61,984 nucleotides of DNA from Methanoregula sp. (GCF_028712425.1 NZ_JAQTQD010000015.1:1-61984); one strand, 5' to 3'. Positions 14,926 to 23,343 are shown, counted from the stretch's first letter. Notes: generated by a model from the letters alone, not told the origin. A program made the numbers and translations.

Positions 14926-15237
14926 ATGAGAAAATATAACGGCATCCCGGAACTGCTGGAGCAGTTCATGCAGGCAGACGGCTCTGACAAGCGGTGGGTG
15001 ACGGTGCAGGAACTGCGCGACTATTTCGGCCTGACCCGGTACCAGTGCAACACGGTATCGGGGTTTTTGCGCCGGCTGCATGCCGGGCAGTTCGGGCAGT
15101 GCCCCTATGTTGTTGTCCGCGTTGATCGGGTGGCAGGGCACAAACCGGGCGATCCGCCACGGTACCGGTACCTGGTAAGCCGGAAGAACGATAGTACTCA
15201 GTCAATAACGGGAAAAGAAAAACCGGCAGAAGTATAA
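14926..15237 (+). CDS. Small conserved protein, paralog of the protein at 11296
   Basis: A 103-residue protein homologous to the one at 11296: PELLEQFMQA, WVTVQELRDYF, TVSGFLRRLHAGQFG and PPRYRYL occur in the same order. The pattern TVQELRDYFGLTRYQCNTVSG looks like a helix-turn-helix. AGGAG at 14920-14924 supports ATG 14926 over TTG 14911. It closes the AtwA/NBP35 island, so the pair brackets the island at both ends. Function unknown. The C-terminal 25 residues are polar and divergent. Confidence 0.7.
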   Translation: MRKYNGIPELLEQFMQADGSDKRWVTVQELRDYFGLTRYQCNTVSGFLRRLHAGQFGQCPYVVVRVDRVAGHKPGDPPRYRYLVSRKNDSTQSITGKEKPAEV

Positions 15238-16497
15238 GCTCTGCCTGGAATCGATCCGGTTGTTACTGCCATCCCCGTCCATACTCGCCTGCACCGCGGA
15301 TGCAGACAAATCTCCCGTCTTTCACCCGGGCACGGTGTTCGGCAACTCTCTCCCCGCAGGTGGCGCACGGGGATGTTCTGTGGGGATATAATTCCGCATA
15401 AATATCCATCTTTTTTTGGGTTATTATCCATCGGCATCTTACTATTTTGAAGGGATAGAGCCACACACATATCCGGTCCCACACAGATTCCTCCCATCCG
15501 GGGGGTTAACTGACACCCCTCCCCCAGTTTCGTTTGAACGTGATCATACCCCCCTGCCCTAAGGGTGGGGGGGTGTCCGGTATACCCCTCCCCCCTTTGA
15601 CCGAAAGAGACCCCTCGGTCCCCTGTTTGAGCAGGGTTACCCTGACAGTTCATCGACGGGGAACTGGTCCGGAAATACCGTTCAATAATGCACATCTCCC
15701 AAAAAAGTGGTGGGGGGTATCCGGCATACCTCCCCCCCATGGTGCGCTGCAAACCGATCATACCCCCCCACCCGGGGCCAGGGGGGGATGCCTGACACCC
15801 CCTCATGCAGCTTGAAATTGTACGGTTATGGCGGTTCCGAGTGATCGCAGGCGTGGAGTCTTACGTCGTGTGAGGATGGTGAGAAGGTGGGTTGGCGCCG
15901 AGACTGAGGGAAGGGGGGGTATGCGGGAGACCCCCCCTGCCTGTTGCGGTTCAAACTAATCATACCCCCTGCTGGTTGATCCATGGGCTGGATTCCCTTT
16001 GGGGAGTATTGCATGAATGGTCAATCCTGATTGGTAGACGATTGCGTTAGAAACTCTATATGCCTTGTCTGACAATTTTATTGTGTCGCGATGCGATATG
16101 CACCAGAAGTATCGATTGGGCCCCCCGGCTGGGTGTACGTTGCATTGTGACTGATTATCGGGCGGGGGAATAGTTCGTCACTCCTCTGTCCGTCTCTTTT
16201 TTTACAGACGGGGTTGTGTTGCGGGATCAATCCGGAAAAGCGAGGGTGGTACTTCCTTTTTGTTGCGATTTCAGACAATCATACCTCCCTGCCAGTTCCC
16301 GGATCGGGCACTCTTCCCGTCCCTTCGTGAGTTCCCGCGTGCTATGCTGAGCAAACAAAAAACGTAGCACCCGGTACTACCGTTCTCTTAACAGTGCATA
16401 AAAAACGCGAAAATCCGGGTTGAATCTTAATTTTAGCGTTAAATTGAGGTTGTAATGACAAAAAAGGATTAATATAAGCACGTTTTTAGTATCTGCT
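15238..16497. repeat. Non-coding region with array of G/C hairpins and degenerate repeats
   Basis: There is no credible gene in 1260 bases, although several frames stay open by composition. Four copies of a degenerate unit share ATCATACC followed by a C-rich run: 15543-15550, 15757-15764, 15959-15966 and 16278-16285. The last two also share TGTTGCG 16-17 bases upstream. Between them stand hairpins of the form G6-7, about ten bases, C5-7: 15567-15595, 15712-15738, 15781-15802 and 15913-15937, three with a CCGG or GCGG turn. Spacing is irregular (about 200-320 bases), so this is not CRISPR. A related G/C block lies at about 16990-17030. Confidence 0.7.
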
Positions 16498-16875
16498 ATG
16501 CCAGCAGGAATCATGGTACCCGGGCTCCGCTATCCTGTCCGAGTTAACCAGACCCCGGAAAAGGACGCGGCACGCCGCATTATTGAGCTCGTGCTCATTC
16601 TTGGCTCATTGTTCCTGCTCGATATCGTGACAACGGAGATCATCCTCCTGATGGGCGGCGTCGAGCTCAATTTGTTCATGGTCGCCGTTGTGGCAAGTCC
16701 CCTGGTCCACCTGGCACTCAAGGCTGCAATCCTGGCCGTGATTATTATCGTTGCACTGGTTGCAGAGAGGCAGGTGCGGGGCTCGGGGGTGTTCTTCTAC
16801 TGCATGCTCATCACGATGTACATCTTCGTTGTCGTGAACAACGTGTTCGTGATCCTGCCGCAGGTACTGGGGTGA
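16498..16875 (+). CDS. Small membrane protein (DUF5658-like)
   Basis: A 125-residue protein with three or four hydrophobic helices. The pattern LLDIVTTEIILLMGGVELN resembles the DUF5658 family, where an acidic residue and an N follow the first helix, and a pair of helices and a YCML...NNVFV segment close it. Function unknown. A TATA-like AATATAAG at about 16471-16478 lies 20 bases before ATG 16498 with little or no leader, so the message may be leaderless. No obvious operon mates. Confidence 0.6.
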   Translation: MPAGIMVPGLRYPVRVNQTPEKDAARRIIELVLILGSLFLLDIVTTEIILLMGGVELNLFMVAVVASPLVHLALKAAILAVIIIVALVAERQVRGSGVFFYCMLITMYIFVVVNNVFVILPQVLG

Positions 16876-17101
16876 AATGCAGGGAAAAGTCCCGGTTAAC
16901 AGGATTTTTGCTCATTTTGTGGGTTTTGTCCGGGGTTGGTAATTATGCGAAATACCGGCCGGGCTTAGTCTGTCATTTATGATTATACGGGTGGGGGAGG
17001 TAGCACCCCCTCCTGGGGGGCAAGGAGGGGTGGATAAGGGATCCATCATTTGGATTTTAAAACAGTATGGTTGGGGGAACCTTCAGCTGGGGGCGGAAGG
17101 A

Positions 17102-17521
17102 CTATGACAACGATACCGTTGTGATCCGGACGGACTCAATCCCCTTCTTTTCCGCCAGTGAATCGGCCAGTTCACGAAGTTCCGTACTTGTTCCCCTGAC
17201 AACCATGATCTCTACCCGGCGTTCTTCCGATACCTGTCGCATGAAGATTGTCTGGATTGCGTCCCTGTACTGATTCCGGATATCGGAAATGAACTCAAAA
17301 AGATTCGCGGTCCTGAAATTGTAGACGATTGTAATGACACCTTTACGGAGGCCCGTTGAATCGGAAATCCACTGGTTGTTGATGGTATAGATCCGGATAG
17401 CATCGCGTATGCCTTCGGAACGGGATGTGTATTGTCGGTATTTCAGGATTTCATCGAATTGCCCGAGCAGGTTATTGGGGAGGGATACTCCAATACGGCA
17501 GAGATAGTCTTCGGTTATCAT
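17102..17521 (-). CDS. NikR-like ribbon-helix-helix regulator lacking nickel ligands
   Basis: A 139-residue protein with an N-terminal ribbon-helix-helix (RIGVSLPNNLLGQFDEIL and SRSEGIRDAIRIY) and a C-terminal ACT-like half ending in VEIMVVRGTSTELRELADSL, the NikR architecture. In E. coli NikR nickel is held by His76, His87, His89 and Cys95. The aligned positions here appear to be Tyr or Asn, Phe, Arg and Arg (IRNQYRDAIQ, TIFMRQVSEERRVEI). No high-affinity nickel site remains, so it may sense something else. The start at 17521 is preferred. ATG codons upstream give a longer N terminus. The gene precedes the [Fe]-hydrogenase island, whose genes respond to nickel in other methanogens. Confidence 0.75.
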   Translation of the reverse strand: MITEDYLCRIGVSLPNNLLGQFDEILKYRQYTSRSEGIRDAIRIYTINNQWISDSTGLRKGVITIVYNFRTANLFEFISDIRNQYRDAIQTIFMRQVSEERRVEIMVVRGTSTELRELADSLAEKKGIESVRITTVSLS

Positions 17522-18100
17522 GGTTATAGGTAGTCTCTCTTTTCTCTCCACCATTTCAATCTTATGAAATCTTATTTTTTTAATACTATATAAGAATACT
17601 ATACATAATCTCAATTACTATCCGACCGGTTTATACCGGATATCTTGAGGTCTTCATGATTGTTCTCCGGGTGGGTGCCGTAGCAGGTTCCGGGATATCA
17701 TCCAGCATCAGCAAAAATCTCCAATATCTTTATAAATGTAATATATAATCATACAAAAAAGAAAAAACTTAATACTTTATATGCTGAATTTTGTACGGTG
17801 ACGGAATATAAGCCTCACCGGAAATCACTCCGATGTTCACGGGTTTCTCCCAGTCTACTGGCGAAAGGTAATTTTTGCACGTCCCTTTTTTTTATATCGC
17901 CCATGAAGAACCCGGATCCCGTTTTCTTGTCGGATTGACCGATGAATTCGGCGATCAGCGATCTCTGTCACGCCACGGTCCGGGATTACCGGCGTCATAA
18001 TCCCCCTCTCATTCAAATACCACGACCTGCCCGGGGTAGAGTGCCTGCCTGCAAGATCCCGTTTCCGGCCGGGGAAAAATGTGCCGCTGTGGATTTCAGT
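17522..18100. other. Intergenic region with promoter of the NikR-like gene
   Basis: On the minus strand two TATAGTATT units (complement of AATACT at 17582-17587 and 17595-17600) lie 60-80 bases upstream of the regulator start, a possible autoregulatory site. A further AATACT is at 17771-17776. CGGTG (about 17798) can pair with CACCG (about 17817). Otherwise the region is AT-rich and holds no gene I can support. Confidence 0.4.
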
Positions 18101-18652
18101 TCAGTTGTCTCCGGTGAGCCCGATAGCGGTTTTTTGGAGGATGCAACAGAGCGGGCAGCTGGTGTCCATGTCCAGAAGCTCCAGGACTGTTCTGGTTGCC
18201 ATGGGGATCGCCCGGGCAACCTCATCGGAAAGGTCAATTTTCAATTCAGGCCAGGTATTCTCCCGTGGCTGGCACCCGATAATCGTGATTTTGATATGCG
18301 GAGCAAGATCGCTCAGAGCTGCGATTATCCCCCCCGGCTGCGCATCACGGATACCGGCAGGAACGGGATATGACAGGTTGAAAACACGGATTGTCCCGGG
18401 TTGTGCACCAAAATCGGCGCAATCGATGACGATAAGGTGTTTTGTGGCAGCCGGATCGAGGATATCGAAGATCATTGCCGGCCCGCTGGTCCCGGCATCG
18501 ATTACCCTGATGTTCTCCGGGAAGTAAAATCTCTGCAAGGCTTCGGCAACAGCAGGCCCGAACCCGTCATCGCCAAAAAGCGGGTTGCCGCATCCTGCGA
18601 TGACTGTCTCAGTATACAGAAGAAATTCCCTGTTATCGGTATCCCCTTTCAT
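18101..18652 (-). CDS. Hydrogenase maturation protease (HyaD/HycI/FrhD type)
   Basis: A 183-residue protein of the [NiFe]-hydrogenase maturation endopeptidase family, which clips the C terminus of the large subunit after nickel insertion. AGCGNPLFGDDGFGPAV (about residues 19-35) holds the conserved Asn and the first metal-binding acidic residue, and LIVIDCADFG and IIGCQP give the second acidic residue and the region of the conserved His/Cys. The type looks like the F420-reducing hydrogenase proteases. It stands next to the Hmd island although Hmd itself is nickel-free and needs no such cleavage. The target hydrogenase is not in this window. Confidence 0.88.
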   Translation of the reverse strand: MKGDTDNREFLLYTETVIAGCGNPLFGDDGFGPAVAEALQRFYFPENIRVIDAGTSGPAMIFDILDPAATKHLIVIDCADFGAQPGTIRVFNLSYPVPAGIRDAQPGGIIAALSDLAPHIKITIIGCQPRENTWPELKIDLSDEVARAIPMATRTVLELLDMDTSCPLCCILQKTAIGLTGDN

Positions 18653-18747
18653 CGGGCCATCTCCATTATGTCATTTTGCATATAATGTTATTAAATTTTG
18701 CTACGTTTTAACAAATTTTTAATACTGTGCCTTTGCAATACTGGGTT

Positions 18748-19488
18748 ATGTATGATGTGCCCGGACAAGGCCAGGACTCCCTTTTGCGTATGGTTAATGG
18801 ACACGAAATATGGCTGGAGGTTGCACAGCGCGCTGATCGCGGCTTGGATATCGAGATACTCTACGGGGACTGCATGCGTACAGACGGCAGTATTGACATG
18901 TCCCGGATCGTGTCCCGGGTATTTGATCCGGATGGATTGGAGATTATACCGGAAATGAAGAGTGTCGATACGCGCCATTTCCTGGAACTGAAGGCAGTCA
19001 AAGACGGGTATTATACATCGTTTGCCGATCTCAATCCGGTGCTTATATCCATTTCCCAGACTGCCGGTTGCAAACTCGGGCCCCGGAGGTGTTATGATGA
19101 TATCGTGTATGCCGGAGCGTTTCGCCAGATGGCAAAAATCATCATTCCTTTCGGCAATACCGGGGGCGCCCCTCCCGGGCACATTCATGGAATCCTCGAC
19201 ATTATTCCCCGGTCCGCACATCTGGTTGCCGGAAGGGAGATTGCCCTTTCCCTGGTGTACGAGGGAAATCCGGTTTCCGGTGTCTGCGTGGAAGCCGTTT
19301 CAAAAGAGCAGGGCCGTATCGCTGCACGGGGGAAAACGGGTGCAGACGGGATTGTTTGTCTCCCGGTTTCCGGCCCGGGTACCTGGATGTTCCTCGCCCG
19401 CCATCGGGACCGTGCAAAATCGATGGCAGATGAATTCGATGAAACGGTCTTTGTCACGACCCTGGTTATGGGGACTGCTCCTGTATGA
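18748..19488 (+). CDS. DUF4198-like protein (nickel-uptake-type), without signal peptide
   Basis: A 246-residue protein resembling DUF4198, a family annotated as part of nickel transport. NGHEIWLEVAQ begins the first beta domain, and the last 90 residues form a carboxypeptidase-regulatory-like beta sandwich (PVSGVCVEAVSKE, TGADGIVCLPVSGPGTW). Family members are usually exported. Here no signal peptide or lipobox is seen with either start (ATG 18748, or GTG 18727). Two AATACT boxes at 18721 and 18737 lie before ATG 18748, which favours that start. The gene directly precedes hcgA, so the product may serve the hydrogenase system in the cytosol, or the start may be misplaced. Confidence 0.6.
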   Translation: MYDVPGQGQDSLLRMVNGHEIWLEVAQRADRGLDIEILYGDCMRTDGSIDMSRIVSRVFDPDGLEIIPEMKSVDTRHFLELKAVKDGYYTSFADLNPVLISISQTAGCKLGPRRCYDDIVYAGAFRQMAKIIIPFGNTGGAPPGHIHGILDIIPRSAHLVAGREIALSLVYEGNPVSGVCVEAVSKEQGRIAARGKTGADGIVCLPVSGPGTWMFLARHRDRAKSMADEFDETVFVTTLVMGTAPV

Positions 19489-19604
19489 TCGATAGAATCG
19501 CCGCCGATCCTGTCCGGTATCACGGTGTCCGGGTAAAGATAGAATAATGTATATTGTATCACTTCTTAATAATATTTTATTTATTCATCATACGTGGTGT
19601 TAAT

Positions 19605-20645
19605 ATGATTAAGAAAATTATTAAAAAAATCCGGGGGGGAGAACGGCCGGATACCCATGAGATACTAGCGCTCTTCCATATCACGCGCGACGAAGATCTC
19701 GCCAGCCTGAGCAGGGCTGCATTCCTGATTAAGAAGGAGCATGGAAAGACCATCAAGCTGACCTCGACAGTCCATCTCACCAACCAGTGCCAGGTTACCC
19801 CAAAATGCCATTACTGCGGTTTTGCCGCAGGGACCTCTCCTTCCGGTTATTTCCACCCGTTTTTCAAGACCGATGATGAGATCCGGGAAGCAGTAATGAA
19901 TATCGGGAGGTCGGGCATACCCCGGGTAAGCTGCTCCGGTGCACATGGATATGGGGGCAGGCAGGCCGTGAATGCCGCCCGGATCGTCAAGGAAAATTCT
20001 TCGCTTGAACTTCTGATCAACGTGGGTTCCGATCTTACGAAGGAGTCCGTTGCATCTCTTGCACGCTATGGGACAGACACGGTCTGCTGCAACCTGGAGA
20101 CGGTAAACCGTTCCATTTTCCATGCAATAAAACCAGGTGAGACCCTGGACCGGCGTATAAATGCCTGCCGGATGATCTCGGACAACGGGATCGAGCTCTC
20201 CTCTGGTCTGTTGATTGGTATCGGTGAATCCTGCGAAGACCGGGTACGGCACCTGGACTATCTCTCCGCTTTCGATACTCTCGGGGAGATCCCCATCATG
20301 GGGTTCAATCCCTATGCCGGCACACCCATGGAGAATCATCCCCCGTGTTCCCTGAAGGAGCAGATCAAGACGATTGCCATCACAAGGATCCTCTACCCGG
20401 AGATACGGATCACCGTTCCGACCCCTACGATAGGCCCGGAGAACCTGAAGTACCCGCTCCTTGCCGGGGCAGACAATGTGGCAACAGTGATTCCGGATCA
20501 ATACCCCCTCCCTATCAAAGGTGTGGGGTCGCCGGCCTTTGGAACCCTGGCCGGGGTGCTGAAGGTAATCCGGGATCTCGGCCTGGATCCCCAGATAACC
20601 CGGCAGGAAATCCGGCACGACGCCGGTCTGCCTACCCTGAGCTGA
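19605..20645 (+). CDS. hcgA: HcgA/HmdB, radical SAM enzyme of FeGP-cofactor synthesis
   Basis: A 346-residue radical SAM protein. The cluster-binding cysteines are C62, C68 and C71 in CQVTPKCHYC, the unusual CX5CX2C spacing that marks HcgA and sets it apart from the CX3CX2C of BioB and most radical SAM enzymes. It is needed for the iron-guanylylpyridinol (FeGP) cofactor of [Fe]-hydrogenase. The BioB-like second half carries SSGLLIGIGES and MGFNPYAGTPM. ATG 19605 is chosen. An upstream in-frame ATG at 19554 would add a hydrophobic leader not typical of the family. hcgB follows within ten bases. Confidence 0.92.
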   Translation: MIKKIIKKIRGGERPDTHEILALFHITRDEDLASLSRAAFLIKKEHGKTIKLTSTVHLTNQCQVTPKCHYCGFAAGTSPSGYFHPFFKTDDEIREAVMNIGRSGIPRVSCSGAHGYGGRQAVNAARIVKENSSLELLINVGSDLTKESVASLARYGTDTVCCNLETVNRSIFHAIKPGETLDRRINACRMISDNGIELSSGLLIGIGESCEDRVRHLDYLSAFDTLGEIPIMGFNPYAGTPMENHPPCSLKEQIKTIAITRILYPEIRITVPTPTIGPENLKYPLLAGADNVATVIPDQYPLPIKGVGSPAFGTLAGVLKVIRDLGLDPQITRQEIRHDAGLPTLS

Positions 20646-20655
20646 GGTGGCCCTC

Positions 20656-21150
20656 GTGTTTATGGAGGATCTGATACGGGGAGCATACCATGAATCCCTG
20701 GCAGGCGCCCGCAAAGGCGATACCGATGCTGAACTGGAAGCAATCCGCCATTATATCCGCGGCGCAAGGACCATCATCGTTCCTAATCGTAACACCGTCA
20801 AGATATCCGTTATCAATACCGTCCTTGCCGAATTCGGGCTGCCCCGTGCCGTTCACCTGCACTGTGACACCAACTGCTGCGATATAAGCCGGATGCCGGC
20901 ACTGACGAAAGCGCTTATGGCGCTTGATATATCGGGGTGCGACCTGGTCATTGCCCGGGGACGATTAGGCATGCCCGGATCGGGATCGATGCTTGTAATC
21001 CTCGACAACCGGGGCCGGATACTGACGGCGGGACTCTCGCCATCCCACAGTATCCATAAAAAACCCGTGGAACTGGCCGTCCATGATGAGATGGTGATGG
21101 CGCTGGAGCGTATCGGGCTCACCAGTCAGTTGGAGAGGCAGGATCCGTAA
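20656..21150 (+). CDS. hcgB: HcgB, guanylyltransferase of FeGP-cofactor synthesis
   Basis: A protein of about 164 residues that matches HcgB, the enzyme that joins GMP from GTP to the pyridinol precursor. Diagnostic blocks are HLHCDTNCCDISRMP in the middle, and ARGRLGMPGSGSMLVI followed by GLSPSHSIHKKPVE. GAGGTGG at 20644-20650 favours GTG 20656. ATG 20662 is the alternative. The stop overlaps the hcgC start (TAATG), so the two are translationally coupled. Confidence 0.9.
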   Translation: MFMEDLIRGAYHESLAGARKGDTDAELEAIRHYIRGARTIIVPNRNTVKISVINTVLAEFGLPRAVHLHCDTNCCDISRMPALTKALMALDISGCDLVIARGRLGMPGSGSMLVILDNRGRILTAGLSPSHSIHKKPVELAVHDEMVMALERIGLTSQLERQDP

Positions 21151-22046
21151 TGGCAAGATCTTCTCTGCCGGAATACGGTATCACCCATGCGGTGCGTACC
21201 TGCACCTCCCGCGTAATGCTGGCCCATGTGATGAACTCCGTCATATCGACCAAGGCCCGGGCAGTGGCCGCCTGGCTGGCCGATCGCGGACGGGAACCCC
21301 GCAATGCTCTCATCATCGGAACGTATCTTACCGGCGCGGGAATTGCAAACAGGCTTATCGGAAAATGCCCGGTAACCGTCCTTGATGTCCATCCTCACCT
21401 GAACTGCCTGCTCCACCCGGGAGTATCGTTCACTACCTCTCTTGAAGAAGTAACGGGCCGGACCTGGGATTTTGTCATTGATACCAGCGGGATTGGGGGT
21501 ATATCCCCGGAGGATATCCATCGTCTTCCCCGTTGCAGGACATTCGTGACAGAGGACCCGGCATCCGACGGGAGCGATACGATGATCCGCCAGGTACGGC
21601 AGTGCTGGGAGAGAGCCGGGAGTATCCTGGCCGAGGAAAAGGGCATCCTGCGTACCGGCGGCCTGGCTGCGAAAACGTCCGGGACAATGACTCTCTCGAT
21701 GGGCGTGCTACGGCATGCCATGGCCGCCGCGCATCGGCAGGAGGGGGTCCTTTACTGTACCGCACCGATGGAATTCTCCGAACGGATCCTTTTTGGGGAC
21801 CGGGACCCTGCACGTTTTTTCGAGAGCCTGGAACGCCCTGCGCTTACCGTTTCCTCGCTGACAGATGTGGATTGCGATGCCCTTGTCTGGGGAACCCTTG
21901 AACGGCTGAAGTCATATGTTGCCGGTGTCCGGGGAGGTGATATGCTTGAAGGCAACGACATTGTTCAGAAATGTGGAGGAAATCATCCCCTTGGATCTGT
22001 CGTTGGCGGGAGATCGGGTTGGTTTTATCGGCCCGGGAGACGCTGA
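21150..22046 (+). CDS. hcgC: HcgC, pyridinol methyltransferase of FeGP-cofactor synthesis
   Basis: A 298-residue protein at the HcgC position with a Rossmann-type core: NALIIGTYLTGAGIANRLIG, then VTVLDVHPHLNCLL and FVIDTSGIGGIS. HcgC transfers a methyl group from SAM to the guanylylpyridinol ring. The C terminus (KCGGNHPLGSVVGGRSGW) runs through the start of hcgD in another frame, giving about 100 bases of overlap. ATG 21150 shares a base with the hcgB stop. The call rests on sequence recall plus position, and is firm in this context. Confidence 0.88.
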   Translation: MARSSLPEYGITHAVRTCTSRVMLAHVMNSVISTKARAVAAWLADRGREPRNALIIGTYLTGAGIANRLIGKCPVTVLDVHPHLNCLLHPGVSFTTSLEEVTGRTWDFVIDTSGIGGISPEDIHRLPRCRTFVTEDPASDGSDTMIRQVRQCWERAGSILAEEKGILRTGGLAAKTSGTMTLSMGVLRHAMAAAHRQEGVLYCTAPMEFSERILFGDRDPARFFESLERPALTVSSLTDVDCDALVWGTLERLKSYVAGVRGGDMLEGNDIVQKCGGNHPLGSVVGGRSGWFYRPGRR

Positions 22047-22689
22047 CGGCCTGGCAGTCCGACACATCCTCATCTCTCTTGATTATCCCCTGGAAAAGGA
22101 TCTTGGCGGGACAGATCTGGGGGAGTATGATCTCCTTATCCTGCACCATCCTCCGGTATGCGAACCGGAGATCCCCACCTATGTCATCCATTCCAACTGG
22201 GACGTGCTGAAAGGCGGTGCCTGCGATGCACTGGCGGATTGCCTTGATATCGCGGTCGACGGTGTCATGGATCCCGCGACCGGGATTGGGAGAACCGGTA
22301 CAATCCGGGGCGGACCGGTACCGCTCCCGAGGTTCACCTGGGAAGTCATGGGCAGACTCCGGACCGATGATATACGGATTGTCAATTACCGGCATGACTG
22401 CAGGATCGGGACTGTCGGCCTTGTTTCAGGGTTCGGGTTAAATCCCGATCTCATTGCCCTTGCAAAGGAGTGCGGCGTCGATCTTTTCCTTTCAGGGGAT
22501 CTCACCCATAAGGGAGCGGTACTGGCACAGAATCTTGGCATCGTACTGCTGGATGCCACCCACCAGGCAACCGAACTCCCCGGGCTTGTCCGGCTGGCTG
22601 AGGTGATCTCCCGTGCAGGCCGGGTTACGGTACGGCTGGCCGAATCATCCCGTCCATGGAGGTCCGCGGCCCTGAAACATAATTTTTAA
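21946..22689 (+). CDS. hcgD: HcgD, NIF3-like protein of FeGP-cofactor synthesis
   Basis: A 247-residue NIF3-family protein. LLILHHPPVC, DATHQATE and the SGDLTHKG segment supply the His/Asp/Glu residues of the di-metal site. HcgD is proposed to bring iron to the FeGP cofactor. The likely start is TTG 21946: GGAGGTGA at 21933-21940 lies five bases before it, and the family begins near KATTLFRNVEEIIP. An in-frame ATG at 21916 would add ten residues without a good ribosome site. It overlaps the 3' end of hcgC in a different frame. Confidence 0.85.
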   Translation: MKATTLFRNVEEIIPLDLSLAGDRVGFIGPGDADGLAVRHILISLDYPLEKDLGGTDLGEYDLLILHHPPVCEPEIPTYVIHSNWDVLKGGACDALADCLDIAVDGVMDPATGIGRTGTIRGGPVPLPRFTWEVMGRLRTDDIRIVNYRHDCRIGTVGLVSGFGLNPDLIALAKECGVDLFLSGDLTHKGAVLAQNLGIVLLDATHQATELPGLVRLAEVISRAGRVTVRLAESSRPWRSAALKHNF

Positions 22690-22719
22690 CAGAATCCGGC
22701 GTGCAAAAACGATATCCTC

Positions 22720-23343
22720 TTATTTTTTTACCGCTGCAACTACATGTTCCCCCAGCATCCTGCCTTTCCGGTATGCCTCATCGAGAATTTCAGGGAACCT
22801 GTTCAGGTCTTTTTTCCCGTCCATGTCCCGCACCAGAATTTCGTCAGTGAGGGGACAGTCGATGATATCGCAGAATGCCTGAGCTGACTGCCTTACCCCA
22901 TCGAAGTTATCCGGGAGGTTCATTCCTGCAATGGAGATGAGGAGGGTATTCCGGTATTTTCGTTTCTCCGGTGCGACAAGCGGGGAGTTCCGCAGGTATT
23001 TTGCACAATAAAAGACCTGAAAGCGATCCATGAATGATTTGAGGGCGCCGGGGACTCCCATGGTCATGACCGGTGTAGCGATGATGAGGCTGTCGAGTGA
23101 GGCGAAGAGCGGATAGAGGCCGGTGATGCCGTCCTGCAATTTGCACCTGTCATTGTCGCGGCAGAAGTAGATCTCGCGGCATGGCGAAAATTCGAGTGAC
23201 GGCACAATGACTGTCGTAACAGTGCATCCTGCCTCCCGCGCCCCGGCCACAGCGCGGCTGAGAAGCAGGGCCGTGTTTCCCTGCCGACGCGGGCTGCCGA
23301 GGAGGGCGCAGATTGCAGGCTTTTCGTTATTTCCGGGTGACAT
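22720..23343 (-). CDS. NADPH-dependent FMN reductase-like flavoprotein
   Basis: A 207-residue flavodoxin-fold protein. ALLGSPRRQGNTALLL binds FMN phosphate, and TPVMTMGVPGALKSFMDR is the typical second loop. Cysteines in FSPCREIYFCRDNDRC resemble the compact motif of iron-sulfur flavoproteins of methanogens, but the spacing differs, so an Fe-S cluster is possible rather than shown. It lies on the opposite strand within the hcg cluster, between hcgD and hcgE, and converges on hcgD. It might reduce a cofactor intermediate (inference). Confidence 0.8.
   Translation of the reverse strand: MSPGNNEKPAICALLGSPRRQGNTALLLSRAVAGAREAGCTVTTVIVPSLEFSPCREIYFCRDNDRCKLQDGITGLYPLFASLDSLIIATPVMTMGVPGALKSFMDRFQVFYCAKYLRNSPLVAPEKRKYRNTLLISIAGMNLPDNFDGVRQSAQAFCDIIDCPLTDEILVRDMDGKKDLNRFPEILDEAYRKGRMLGEHVVAAVKK

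Noticed and set aside
15534-15815. Open frames of 60-200 codons in the hairpin array
   Set aside because: They are Pro/Gly/Arg-rich products of C- and G-runs and are explained by the repeats.
15526-16296. CRISPR-like array
   Set aside because: The repeats are degenerate, the spacing is 200-320 bases and irregular, and there are no uniform spacers or Cas genes.
17942-18685. Plus-strand frames opposite the maturation protease
   Set aside because: The minus strand encodes a clear protease with conserved motifs. The plus frames have none.
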